Origin: DATBGO01 sp963840095 | GTDB lineage: Bacteria > Actinomycetota > Actinomycetes > Streptosporangiales > Streptosporangiaceae | Reading direction: 5' to 3' | Assembly (NCBI GenBank): GCA_963840095.1 | Contig: CAWIXN010000004.1 | Coordinates: 496,001-560,000, forward strand | Length of the DNA: 64,000 bases | Part shown: piece by piece, positions 25,031-33,445 of the stretch | Numbering within the stretch: the stretch's first letter is position 1 | Layout of the letters: the number at the start of each line of letters is the position of its first letter | Program-made: the position numbers and the translations under genes | The notes under the pieces: generated by a model | What the model was told of the DNA's origin: nothing | Databases searched by the model: none | What the model saw: only the letters and a program-made list of their open reading frames with translations

Positions 25031-26728
25031 ATGCAAGCCGATTTGGTCTTCACCGGCGGGACGAGTTACACACCCGACCAGTCGCGGCGGCGGCTGGTCC
25101 CGGTGACGATGGCTCCCGGCGGGCCGCCGGCCAGCGCAGTCGCCGTGCAGGCCGGCCGTATCATCGCGACGTGCGGCGACGCGGCGGACCGCAGCATCGC
25201 CGACCTGATCGGCCCCAAGACTGAGGTCGTGCAGCTGGGCGGCGGTGCGTTGCTGCCCGGGTTCCAGGACGCGCACGTCCACCCCGCGTTCGCGGGCGTG
25301 ACCATGATCGGCTGTAATCTCATCGGCGCCACCACGCGCTCCGAGGCGCTGGACCGGATCAGCGCTTATGCCGCCGCTCACCCCGGCCGCGAGTGGATAG
25401 CGGGCAGTGGCTGGCGGATGGAATGGTTCGACCACGGGACGCCTGGCCGGGAACTGCTCGACCAGGTAACCGGCGGCCGGCCCGCTTACCTGGTCAATCG
25501 CGACGCGCACGGCGCCTGGGCCAGCACGCGCGCCCTAGAGCTGGCGGGCATCGACGCGCGCACCGCGGACCCGCCGGACGGCCGGATCGAGCGGTCCGGC
25601 GACGGCACGCCGCAGGGGACCCTGCACGAGGGCGCGGCCACCCTGGTAGGTCGGCTGGTGCCGGACCTCACGGTGGCGGAACGGCTCGCCGGGCTGCTTC
25701 TTGCCCAGCGTCACCTGCACGCGCGCGGCGTTACTGCCTGGCAGGACGCGATCGTGGGGCCCTACCTGGGTTCGCAGGACCCGTTGCCGGTCTACCTCGC
25801 CGCAGCTAACAGCGGGCAGCTGACCGCGCGGGTGCGAGGTGCCCTGTGGTGGGACCGTGAACGCGGTATCGAGCAGCTGCCGGAGATCTTGGGCCGACGG
25901 GAACAAGGCCAGGCGGGCAGGTTCCGGGCTGGCACAGTCAAGATCATGCAAGACGGGGTCGCGGAGAATTTCACGGCCAGCATGATCGAGCCCTACCTGG
26001 ATTCCTGCGGCGGCCAGACCGGCAATCGCGGGCTGTCGTACGTGGATCGGGAGCAGCTGCGGGCCAGCGTGACCCGGCTTGACGCGGAAGGCTTCCAGGT
26101 GCACTTCCATGCCATCGGCGACCGCGCGGTCCGTGAGTCGCTGGATGCCATCGGCGCGGCGCGGGCTGCGGGCGGGCGGGGCGATAACCGTCACCACATC
26201 GCGCATCTGCAGGTCATCCATCCCGACGACGTCCCGCGCTTTGCCGAGCTCGGCGTCACCGCTAACATGCAGGCCCTGTGGGCCGCGCACGAGCCGCAGC
26301 TTGACGAGCTGACCATCCCGTTCATCGGGCCGGAGCGGGCCGGCCGGCATTATCTGTTCGGCGATCTGCTGCGCTCGGGCGCGCGGCTCGCGGCAGGCAG
26401 CGACTGGGCCGTGAGCAGCGCCAATCCGCTCCGCGCCTGCCACGTCGCGGTGAACAGGGCGTTGCCGGGTGCCCGCGGCCCGGAGGCGGAGCCCTTCCTG
26501 CCAAGTCAGCGGCTCCATCTCGCCGAGGCGCTAGCCGCATACACCATCGGTTCGGCGTACGTGAACCATCTAGATGACGTGACCGGCGCCATCGAGCCGG
26601 GCAAACTGGCTGACCTGGTAGTTCTCGATCGTGACCCGCTCGCGGGGCCGCCAGCCGAGATCGCCGGCGCCAGCGTGCTGCTCACTTACGTCGAGGGCCA
26701 GCAGGTTTATGCGGCTGACCATAGGTAA
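25031..26728 (+). CDS. Amidohydrolase (YtcJ-like)
   Basis: A 565-residue metal-dependent hydrolase of the amidohydrolase_3 (YtcJ) family. The first metal site is FQDAHVHPAFAG, later sites are FHAIGDRAVRE and HIAHLQVIHP, and the final Asp is in AAGSDWAVSSANP. The C-terminal beta-sandwich motif IEPGKLADLVVLDRDPL is present. The family hydrolyses C-N bonds in varied substrates such as N-substituted formamides. A GGAGGA site precedes the ATG. The next gene, an aldo-keto reductase, follows 63 bp later on the same strand. Confidence 0.9.
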   Translation: MQADLVFTGGTSYTPDQSRRRLVPVTMAPGGPPASAVAVQAGRIIATCGDAADRSIADLIGPKTEVVQLGGGALLPGFQDAHVHPAFAGVTMIGCNLIGATTRSEALDRISAYAAAHPGREWIAGSGWRMEWFDHGTPGRELLDQVTGGRPAYLVNRDAHGAWASTRALELAGIDARTADPPDGRIERSGDGTPQGTLHEGAATLVGRLVPDLTVAERLAGLLLAQRHLHARGVTAWQDAIVGPYLGSQDPLPVYLAAANSGQLTARVRGALWWDRERGIEQLPEILGRREQGQAGRFRAGTVKIMQDGVAENFTASMIEPYLDSCGGQTGNRGLSYVDREQLRASVTRLDAEGFQVHFHAIGDRAVRESLDAIGAARAAGGRGDNRHHIAHLQVIHPDDVPRFAELGVTANMQALWAAHEPQLDELTIPFIGPERAGRHYLFGDLLRSGARLAAGSDWAVSSANPLRACHVAVNRALPGARGPEAEPFLPSQRLHLAEALAAYTIGSAYVNHLDDVTGAIEPGKLADLVVLDRDPLAGPPAEIAGASVLLTYVEGQQVYAADHR

Positions 26729-26791
26729 GGCCGCGCCGCGCGGCGCGGCAGACGATAATAGCGCCCAGGCGGCGCAGGATGCGGAGAGCAG

Positions 26792-27790
26792 ATGGAGATG
26801 ACGACGCTGGGCCGGGGCGGCCCGCAGGTATCCCGGCTCGGCCTCGGCCTGATGGGCATGTCCGGCATCTACGGGCCAGCTGACGACGCTGAGGGCATCG
26901 CGACCGTCCGGGCGGCGCTAGACGCCGGGATCACGCTGCTCGACACCGGCGACTTCTACGGCATGGGTCACAATGAGCTGCTGCTACGCGAGGCCCTGCG
27001 CGAGGTCGATCGCGGCAGCGTCTTCATCGGTGTTAAGTTCGGCGGCCAGCGCGACCCGCGCGGCGCGTTCGTCGGCTACGACGCGAGCCCGGCCGCCGTC
27101 AAGACCTCCCTGGCCTACACGCTGCAGCGGCTCGGCACCGACTACGTCGACCTGTACCAGCCGGCCAGGCTGGACCCGCGCGTCCCGATCGAGGACACCG
27201 TCGGCGCGATCAAGGAAATGATCGAGGCCGGCTTCGTCAGGTACCTGGGCCTGTCCGAGATGGGCGCCGACACCATCCGGCGGGCCAGCGCGGTCCATCC
27301 GGTGACCGCGCTGCAGATCGAGTACTCGCTGATGAGCCGCGGAATCGAGGCACGGCTGCTGCCCGTGGTCAGGGAACTCGGCATCGGTATCACCGCGTAC
27401 GGGGTCCTTTCCCGCGGCCTGCTGAGCACGTCGAGCGCCCGCGAGATCCGCGCTGGCGACCCGCGCGGCAGGTTCCCCCGGTTCCAGGGCGAGAACCTGC
27501 AGCGCAACCTCGGCCTGCTGACCGGACTGGAGAAGATTGCCCTGGCCCACGGCGTGACCACGGCGCAGCTAGCCATCGCCTGGGTGCTCTACCGTGGTTC
27601 CGACATCGTGCCGCTGCTGGGGACCAAGCGGCGGGATCGGCTCGCCGAGGCGCTCGGCGCGCTTGACCTCAGGCTGGCCCCGGAAGACCTGGCTGCCCTC
27701 GAAGCGGCGATACCGCCCGACCAGGTGGCGGGCGATCGCTACGACCCTGCTCAGATGGCCGCGCTGGACAGCGAGAAAACCATCGCTTAA
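26792..27790 (+). CDS. Aldo/keto reductase
   Basis: A 332-residue NADPH-dependent oxidoreductase of the AKR superfamily. The catalytic Asp and Tyr are in LLDTGDFYGMGHNE and the Lys in IGVKFGGQ. The usual catalytic His position reads LYQPARLDP, so the His is replaced by Ala; this variant occurs in a known subgroup (from memory). The cofactor loop is GLSEMGADTIRRA and the NADP-binding C-terminal part shows VPLLGTKRRDRL. It follows the amidohydrolase. Its last 120 bp overlap the 3' end of the convergent gene. Confidence 0.9.
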   Translation: MEMTTLGRGGPQVSRLGLGLMGMSGIYGPADDAEGIATVRAALDAGITLLDTGDFYGMGHNELLLREALREVDRGSVFIGVKFGGQRDPRGAFVGYDASPAAVKTSLAYTLQRLGTDYVDLYQPARLDPRVPIEDTVGAIKEMIEAGFVRYLGLSEMGADTIRRASAVHPVTALQIEYSLMSRGIEARLLPVVRELGIGITAYGVLSRGLLSTSSAREIRAGDPRGRFPRFQGENLQRNLGLLTGLEKIALAHGVTTAQLAIAWVLYRGSDIVPLLGTKRRDRLAEALGALDLRLAPEDLAALEAAIPPDQVAGDRYDPAQMAALDSEKTIA

Positions 27791-28424
27791 CGAATCTCCG
27801 GCGCCCGTCCCGGTCCTCCAGGGTCAGTGCGAGATCCTTCCCGCCTAGCGGGCCGCGCTGCGGGCGTGGGCTGCTGTGCGAGGCCGGCCGCTCGCCGGCC
27901 AGGCGCCGCGCGCGAAGGTCGATCATGATCTCGCGCCGCCATGGCTCGGGCGGCTCCCATCCCTCCGCGGGCTCGAACCGCAACGTAAGCCGGGCGGCGC
28001 TGGGAGGGACCTGGCCGCCGAGGTCCCGTGTGCCGTGGGACGCAGCCCCGCCGCCGCCGTCGAAGGCGCCGCCGTTGGAGTCGGAGTAATAGGTACCGGC
28101 GTCGTCTTCCGCGTAGACCATCCAGTACCAGTAGAGGCCGCCCTTGGCGTCCGCCGCGCGGTCGAGCGCCGGAACGAATTCGTAGTGAAGCTCTGCTTCG
28201 GTCTCGACCGCGTGCGCCTGCGAAGCGCGCGCATCGCCGCGCCTGAAGAACCCGCCGCCGTTATTGGAGTCAGCGTCACCGGCGATCAGCACTCGGACCT
28301 GGTCTTCGTCGACGCCCGGAAGCTGCGCCAGCCCGCCGAGCTCGATTCCCCTCGCGACAACATGGTGGCCATCCACGAGTTCGCCGAGGTCAATGTCAAA
28401 GGTGATATCCAGGCTCTTACCCAT
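27669..28424 (-). CDS. Hypothetical protein, carbonyl-reductase-overlapping
   Basis: A 251-residue protein I do not recognise. After MGKSLDITFDIDLGELVDG it contains a Gly/Asp-rich middle (DADSNNGGGFF, SDSNGGAFDGGGG) and many aromatic residues (GGLYWYWMVYAEDD), as in beta-sandwich domains. No signal peptide or TM helix is visible. The last 40 or so residues overlap the aldo-keto reductase gene and are low-complexity, so the native stop may lie earlier through a frameshift. It is divergent from the AlkZ-like gene. Codon bias supports the central part. Confidence 0.65.
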   Translation of the reverse strand: MGKSLDITFDIDLGELVDGHHVVARGIELGGLAQLPGVDEDQVRVLIAGDADSNNGGGFFRRGDARASQAHAVETEAELHYEFVPALDRAADAKGGLYWYWMVYAEDDAGTYYSDSNGGAFDGGGGAASHGTRDLGGQVPPSAARLTLRFEPAEGWEPPEPWRREIMIDLRARRLAGERPASHSSPRPQRGPLGGKDLALTLEDRDGRRRFVKRWFSRCPARPSEQGRSDRPPPGRAVSPLRGQPGLPGPA

Positions 28425-28565
28425 GCGAGCCAGGTAGCGTTCCGTGGCGGTGCGAGGCGGGATCTCCACGCACCCATATTCTCATCCTGGCCGACCATTC
28501 TCATCCTGATAAAAGGCCTGGTCCGGGGTCGGCCAGGACTCCAGACCCAGTGGGGGTGTGACCAA

Positions 28566-29597
28566 GTGATCGCGGACCGGCTGGCTGCGCAACTGCTGTC
28601 CGGGCCGCCCGCGGGCAGCGCCGTCGATGTCGTGGAACGGCTTCTGGCCGTGCAGGGCCAGGACCCGCGCGGCGCCAGGCTGGCCATCAGGGCTCGGTCG
28701 GCCGGGCTGCGCGCCGCCGATGTCGATCACGCCCTGACGGTCGCGCGCTCGCTGATCATCACCTGGCTCAACCGCGGCACGCTCCATCTGGTCCGCGCCG
28801 AAGACTACTGGTGGCTGCATCAGCTGACCACGCCGCAGCTGTTCACCGGCAACGCCCGGCGGCTGGCTCAGGTCGGCGTGCCGCCATCGGACGCCGAGCG
28901 CGCGGTAGCGGCGATCGAACGCGCGCTGACGACCGACGGCCCGCTCACCCGGGGCCAGTTGCGGGATCGGATCGCCGCGACCGGAGTGCAGACGCAGGGC
29001 CAGGCGATCGTTCATCTGCTCAGCCTGGCCAGCTTGCGCGGCATCGTCGTCCGCGGGCCGATGATCGGCAATGAGCACGGCTACGTCCTGGTCAGGGACT
29101 GGCTGGGCCCGCCGCCGCGAGCAGCCCGCGGTTATGCCGACCGGGACGCGGCACTGGCGGAACTGGCCCGCCGGTACCTGGCGGGGCACGGCCCGGCGGC
29201 CGATCACGACCTCGCCAAGTGGGCCGGGCTGCCACTGCGCGACGCCCGCAGGGGGCTGACGGCAATCGCGGCCAAGCTTGATCAGCAAGTCGACGGCCTC
29301 GTGGACCTGGCGGGGCGCCCGGGCACCAAGGTGCTCCCTGCACCGCGCCTGCTCGGCTCCTTTGACCCGGTGCTGCATGGCTGGGCGTCGCGCGAGCCGA
29401 TCCTCGGACCGCACCAGGAGATCATCACGGTCAACGGGATGTTCCGGCCGTTTGCGCTGGCGGACGGGAAGGCCGTCGCCACCTGGAGCATGCCGCACGG
29501 TCGGGTGGCTGTGTGCCCGTTCGCGCCGCTCGACGCCCGCGTATCTGCGGCGCTCGAGGCGGACGCCGCCGATGTCCGACGATTCCTCGGCGCGTGA
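28566..29597 (+). CDS. Winged-helix HTH_42 protein (AlkZ-like)
   Basis: A 343-residue member of the HTH_42 superfamily (PF06224), which contains the DNA glycosylases AlkZ/YcaQ that remove alkylated or crosslinked bases. Three winged-helix modules are expected. The family's catalytic QxQ lies in LLAVQGQDPRGARLA, and RGTLHLVRAEDYWWL, DRDAALAELARRYL and the closing GMFRPFALADGKAVATW are typical. Start chosen at GTG behind GGGGGTG; the open frame further upstream is antisense to the divergent gene. The AlkB-like dioxygenase is convergent downstream, so a base-repair role is plausible but substrate is unknown. Confidence 0.8.
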   Translation: MIADRLAAQLLSGPPAGSAVDVVERLLAVQGQDPRGARLAIRARSAGLRAADVDHALTVARSLIITWLNRGTLHLVRAEDYWWLHQLTTPQLFTGNARRLAQVGVPPSDAERAVAAIERALTTDGPLTRGQLRDRIAATGVQTQGQAIVHLLSLASLRGIVVRGPMIGNEHGYVLVRDWLGPPPRAARGYADRDAALAELARRYLAGHGPAADHDLAKWAGLPLRDARRGLTAIAAKLDQQVDGLVDLAGRPGTKVLPAPRLLGSFDPVLHGWASREPILGPHQEIITVNGMFRPFALADGKAVATWSMPHGRVAVCPFAPLDARVSAALEADAADVRRFLGA

Positions 29598-29619
29598 AGA
29601 CTGCGGCCGCTGTCAGTGG

Positions 29620-29735
29620 ATGAGGCGCCCCGGGCTGGCGGACACTGTAGCGCCGCCGATGCGACGGCCCGGGCTGGCGGACACTGCCGCCTCGCCCGGC
29701 GGATGAGGCGCCCCGGGCGGGCGGATGCGGCGGTC
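29620..29735. repeat. Imperfect repeats between repair genes
   Basis: The block gggctggcggacactg occurs twice and gaggcgccccgggc twice in the 140 bp between the convergent AlkZ-like and AlkB-like genes, giving an irregular repeat array. Confidence 0.75.
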
Positions 29736-29739
29736 TCGG

Positions 29740-30369
29740 TTAGTGGATGCCCGGCGGCCGGAACTGGATGCTGATCCGCGGGCCGGCCACCCGGGCCGTC
29801 TTGGGCACGGCGTGCTGCCAGGTGCGCTGGCAGGTGCCGCCCATGACGAGCAAGTCCCCGTGGCCGACATCGTGGCGCAGCGTGGGCCCGGGACCGGCGC
29901 GCGGGCGAAGCAAGAACGAGCGCGGATTGCCCAGCGACACGATCGCCACGATCGTCGCTCTGGCCTGGCGGCCCGACGTGTCGCCGTGCCAGGCGACACT
30001 GTCGCGGCCGTCCCGGTAGAGGCATAGCCCCGCGGTGCACAGCGGCTCGCCGAGTTCCGGGCGGTAGTACCCGTCCAGCGCGTGACGGGCATCCTCAAGC
30101 ATCGGGTCGGGCAGCGGCTGGCCGGCTCCATAGAAACTGATCAGCCGGGGAACATCCACGACGCGGTCGTACATCCGCCGCCGCTCCGCCCGCCACGGCA
30201 CCGCCTCGGTAAGCCGCTCGAAGAGCGCGTCCGCGCCCCTCACCCAGCCGGGCAGCACGTCAAGCCACGCGCCATGGGCCAGCGGTGTCCGCCGCACTGA
30301 CGGGCCGAGCTCGCGCAGTCCGGCCTCCTGCGGCTCATCTAGAAGCGAAGCCTGGAACGCAACCGTCAC
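29740..30369 (-). CDS. alkB: AlkB-like 2-oxoglutarate dioxygenase
   Basis: A 209-residue Fe(II)/2OG dioxygenase resembling DNA-repair AlkB proteins, which oxidatively remove methyl groups from N1-methyladenine and N3-methylcytosine. The iron facial triad is visible: WHGDTSG (HxD) and the distal His in TWQHAVPKT; the 2OG-binding Arg lies in RISIQFR. The segment RLISFYGAGQPLPDP is the usual nucleotide-recognition lid. Start chosen at GTG (VTVAFQASLLDE); a TTG 24 bp upstream would lie in the promoter. A LexA-type box lies 20 bp upstream, suggesting SOS induction. Confidence 0.88.
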   Translation of the reverse strand: MTVAFQASLLDEPQEAGLRELGPSVRRTPLAHGAWLDVLPGWVRGADALFERLTEAVPWRAERRRMYDRVVDVPRLISFYGAGQPLPDPMLEDARHALDGYYRPELGEPLCTAGLCLYRDGRDSVAWHGDTSGRQARATIVAIVSLGNPRSFLLRPRAGPGPTLRHDVGHGDLLVMGGTCQRTWQHAVPKTARVAGPRISIQFRPPGIH

Positions 30370-30389
30370 GGTCTCAGTATACGCTCGAG

Positions 30390-30405
30390 TCAAACAAGTG
30401 TTCGA
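30390..30405 (-). promoter_or_regulatory. LexA/SOS box before alkB
   Basis: On the minus strand TCGAAC-ACTT-GTTTGA. The Gram-positive/actinobacterial SOS consensus is TCGAAC-N4-GTTCGA, so one mismatch in twelve defined bases. It sits 21 bp before the chosen GTG, where LexA would block transcription, with a tatact hexamer immediately downstream as a possible -10. Confidence 0.72.
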
Positions 30406-30461
30406 CTTGCGCCTCGGCCACGGCTGACGGGCCAGGTATTGGTCGGTAGCTGCCGAGCGGT

Positions 30462-31490
30462 TCAGGTCAGAGGGCTCTCTCCCAGATACCGCTGGGCAAG
30501 CGCGCGCAGCCGGGCGTGGGCGTCGCCCATCGCGCCAGTCGCGGGCAGGTAGCGCTTGGGCATCTTGGCCAGGCTGGTGTAGTTGGGGTCGCAGACATTG
30601 GCCAGTGGCGACTCGACGGCCTGGGTGACCAGCTGGTAGGCGTCCAGCACATCGAGCCCATACTCGGCGGCGAGCCAGTGGACAAGTTCCGATTGCGCGA
30701 TACGGAACGCATCCTCAAGCGGCCTGGCCGATCCGGCCGTCATGAGGTGGGTGTCGGATTCCAGCCGGGGCCACGGGCAGGCGGTGTCCTTGATGAGATC
30801 GACGATGATCACCGTGTTCATGGCCGTCTCGACGCCAACTCCGCAGGTCTCGCCCTCGCCCTGGCGGGCGTGGCCGTCGCCGAGCGACAGCAGGGCGCCC
30901 TCGACGTTGACGCCCAGGTAGCAGGTGGCGCCGGCGCGCATTTCCGGGGTGTCCATATTGCCGCCGTACGCGTCCGGCACCAGGGCGCTGCGCACCTCCA
31001 GCATGGCGGGCGCGACGCCCACCGTGCCGTGCATCGGGTTCATCGGCAGGTCCACCGAGTAGCCGCCGCGGCGTGCGGTGAACCGGCAGGTCCCCGCGGC
31101 GGTGTCGAAGTGCCAGATCCAGACCAGTTCCGGCAGCGGCTGGTTGAGCAGGGCCGTCACGTGCGTCGAGGTCAGGGCGCCGAACAATGGGATCGTGCTG
31201 GAGGCACCCCAGTCCCTGGCCGGCTCGATGGACACGAAATGCACCGCGACCGTGTCGCCGGGCAGCGCGCCCTCGATATAGAACGGACCAGTCTGCGGAT
31301 TCACGAACGGGAACTCGCAGACCTGCGAAACCAGGTCGTTCTCGCTGCGCACCCGCCCGGCGAAAGCGTCTTCGGTGAATACCTCAAGTACCGCGGGCGG
31401 CCTGATGCGGGCCAAGGGCGCCAGGCCGCCGAACGTCCAGGCGTACTGCTCTGGCTGCGGCCGGATGCTGATGACCCGGATATCGTTCAC
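30462..31490 (-). CDS. Acetamidase/formamidase family protein
   Basis: A 342-residue cytosolic amidase of the FmdA/AmdA family, hydrolysing short aliphatic amides to ammonia and acid. Family stretches include GPFYIEGALPGDTVAVHF, a LPMNPMHGTVGVAP loop and LGDGHARQGEGE with likely metal ligands. It starts with GTG, 5 bp after the PAP2 gene stop, in one operon with PAP2 and the deacetylase remnant. It may feed nitrogen assimilation; no GlnR box is evident here. Confidence 0.9.
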   Translation of the reverse strand: MNDIRVISIRPQPEQYAWTFGGLAPLARIRPPAVLEVFTEDAFAGRVRSENDLVSQVCEFPFVNPQTGPFYIEGALPGDTVAVHFVSIEPARDWGASSTIPLFGALTSTHVTALLNQPLPELVWIWHFDTAAGTCRFTARRGGYSVDLPMNPMHGTVGVAPAMLEVRSALVPDAYGGNMDTPEMRAGATCYLGVNVEGALLSLGDGHARQGEGETCGVGVETAMNTVIIVDLIKDTACPWPRLESDTHLMTAGSARPLEDAFRIAQSELVHWLAAEYGLDVLDAYQLVTQAVESPLANVCDPNYTSLAKMPKRYLPATGAMGDAHARLRALAQRYLGESPLT

Positions 31491-31495
31491 TCGTC

Positions 31496-32434
31496 CTACT
31501 CTCTGCGCGCCCTATCGGTCAGGGTCTGGGTGGCCTGAGTCTGGGTGGCCGGCGCCTGGGTCTGGACGGGCTGGGTCTGGACGGCCGGGACCTGGACGGC
31601 CTGGGTCTGGACGGCCGGGACCTGGATGGCCTGGGTCCTGGCGGTCCCGACCCGGGCGGCCAGGGTCCTGGCGGTCACCTGGACGGCGAGCACCGCGCCG
31701 AGCAGCGCCGCCGCCACGATCCCGTCCAGCCAGAAATGATTGGCGGTCACGACCACCGCCACCGTGGTGAGCACCGGGTAGAGCAGGGCGAGCCAGCGCC
31801 ATCGGCTGCGGCTGGCGCCGATGACGGCGATCGCGACCAGCAGAGCCCAGCCGACGTGCACCGACGGCATCGCGGACAGCTGGTCAGGATCGAACCCGGC
31901 GCGCGTAGCGTAGACCGACTGGCCGTAGAGCACGGCGGTGTCCACCATGCCGCTAGCGGGCAGCATCCGCGGCGGTGCCACCGGGATCAGCTGGATGAGC
32001 AGCGCGCAGCCGGTGAACCCGACCAAGGCGGTGCGCATTCTCCGGTAATGGTCGCGGTGCCGGAAGAACAGCCAGACCATGCAGCCGATCAGGACCGGAA
32101 AGTGCAGCCCGGCATAGTAGAGGTTGAAGAACTGCACCAGGAGCGGGTGCGGAAGTACCAGCCGCTGCAAGCTTGCCTCGCTCGGCAAGTGCGCGAACCG
32201 CTCAGCGTGCCAGATCCAGCGGGCCCTGGCCAGCGCCCCCTCGGGGCCCATCACCGCGAACGAGCCAGCCAGCTGCCACAGTGCGAACAGCCCCAGGACG
32301 AGCCCGCACTCCTGGCTGACCACCGCGACCGTGGCGAGCCTGGGCCGGTTCGCCACCCGCAAGATGACCGCAGCGGCGGCTAGCGAGCCGGCCGTGACCG
32401 CGGCTTCCTGCCAGGAAAGCTCAAGATCGATCAC
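31496..32434 (-). CDS. PAP2-family membrane phosphatase/transferase
   Basis: A 312-residue integral membrane protein with about six helices. The PAP2 motifs are AMPSVHVGW and ANHFWLDGI, as in inositolphosphotransferase/IPC-synthase-like PAP2_3 proteins acting on lipid phosphates. The C-terminal 50 residues are a Val-Gln-Thr-Pro repeat (VQTQ and VQVPA units) coded by imperfect tandem DNA repeats, probably cytosolic and disordered. It starts at a GTG overlapping the end of the deacetylase remnant and runs 5 bp from the acetamidase gene. Confidence 0.85.
   Translation of the reverse strand: MIDLELSWQEAAVTAGSLAAAAVILRVANRPRLATVAVVSQECGLVLGLFALWQLAGSFAVMGPEGALARARWIWHAERFAHLPSEASLQRLVLPHPLLVQFFNLYYAGLHFPVLIGCMVWLFFRHRDHYRRMRTALVGFTGCALLIQLIPVAPPRMLPASGMVDTAVLYGQSVYATRAGFDPDQLSAMPSVHVGWALLVAIAVIGASRSRWRWLALLYPVLTTVAVVVTANHFWLDGIVAAALLGAVLAVQVTARTLAARVGTARTQAIQVPAVQTQAVQVPAVQTQPVQTQAPATQTQATQTLTDRARRE
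31527..31640. repeat. Imperfect tandem repeats in PAP2 C-terminus
   Basis: Units containing ggtctggacggcc and ggcctgggtctgg recur with a 30-bp higher-order period in the 3' part of the PAP2 gene; they encode VQTQ/VQVPA peptides. Confidence 0.85.
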
Positions 32435-32768
32435 GGGCCAGGCCTGCCTCGGTCGCCACGTAGCTGGCCACGTCGGCGTGGGTCGCGAACCGGGCGCCGG
32501 TCACCCCGGTCAGGGCGATCTCATGCCGGTTCAGCAGCGTGAGGATACGCGGCACCGCGGCGCGCGCGCCATACTCGCCCTGGGACAGCTTGCCTGGCGA
32601 GGTGAGGCCGTCCCGCAGCGAGATCGTCTCGTGGTCAGAGTCGAAGGACAGAGCTACTGCTGCGGTGGCGCCGCCCGGCCCGGTCCGCGGTGCCAGCGAC
32701 CGGCCGGCTCGCACCGCGCCCACGGTGACCCTGATGGCTTCCGTATCCCATCGCCACGGCTCGGTCAT
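32421..32768 (-). pseudogene. Internally deleted polysaccharide deacetylase remnant
   Basis: A 115-residue frame. It begins like the N-terminus of a full-length polysaccharide deacetylase: WRWDTEAIRVTVGAVRAGRS, then VALSFDSDHETISLRDG with the metal Asp pair, then SQGEYGARAAVPRIL. At LLNRHEI the expected ATFF core is missing and the frame jumps to GARFATHADVASYVATEAG, which matches how these enzymes end. About 150-200 middle residues, including the metal His pair, appear lost in one in-frame deletion. The product cannot be active. It overlaps the PAP2 start by 14 bp. Confidence 0.72.
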
Positions 32769-32930
32769 GTAGATCAGCGTACGGTCCGGGCCGCCGCGCG
32801 CGCCGATCGGCTGGGAGTCGATGAGCCAGCGGTCGAGACATCGGGGTCGAGCGGCCGACGGCGGGCCGGCCGGGGTCGGCGGCAGTCGCGATCTGTCGCC
32901 GGGCCGCCGCCATGAGGCAGAATCTTCGTT

Positions 32931-33386
32931 ATGCGATCGGCTGACTGGGCGAGCGAGCGCGCGGCCTTCGACGACCGGGGTGGCGCCACCCGGGTCGGCG
33001 GGCCCGGCGAAGACCTGCGGCAGCGGCTTGGCCGGCTGCCGCCCGGCCATCCATCGTCAGCCGGGTACGACGAGCTGCAGTCCGGCCGTCCGTCGTCAGC
33101 CGGGTACGAGGAGCTGCCGTCCGGGCTAGCAGGCGACGAGCCGGAATACGCCGGGCTGGAACGCCCGGATGACGAGCCAGCTGACCGGCCCAGCGCTGAG
33201 AAGCCTGCGGCCGGGCCCGGCCGGCCCCGGCCCGGGCGACCCTGGGCTGAGCGCCAGCCGGGCCAGCCTGACGCCGGGCCAGCATGGGGCGCGGGCGGTC
33301 TGGCAGGCCGCAAGGAGCCGTACCGGCCCTGGTTCACCGCCGGCGAGTCGCCGGAGCCCTGGTTCACGGCTGAGCCTGGCCGCTGA
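32931..33386 (+). CDS. Disordered hypothetical protein
   Basis: A 151-residue, Pro/Gly/Glu/Ala-rich protein with no fold signal. A 39-bp duplication codes the repeated PSSAGY(D/E)EL(Q/P)SG unit, and the C-terminus repeats PWFTA(G/E). Third positions are strongly GC-biased on the plus strand, favouring this frame over the opposite one. It starts after GAGG in the spacer divergent from the deacetylase remnant. Role unknown. Confidence 0.55.
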   Translation: MRSADWASERAAFDDRGGATRVGGPGEDLRQRLGRLPPGHPSSAGYDELQSGRPSSAGYEELPSGLAGDEPEYAGLERPDDEPADRPSAEKPAAGPGRPRPGRPWAERQPGQPDAGPAWGAGGLAGRKEPYRPWFTAGESPEPWFTAEPGR

Positions 33387-33445
33387 CCGGGCGCTGGCGC
33401 CCTCAGTGACCTTGACTCTTCCTGGCCCAGCCGCTGGGCGACGGA

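Noticed and set aside
32774..33367. Minus-strand frame opposite the disordered 151-residue protein
   Set aside because: Third-position GC bias favours the plus frame; the repeat gives Ser-Tyr-Pro runs on this strand by chance.
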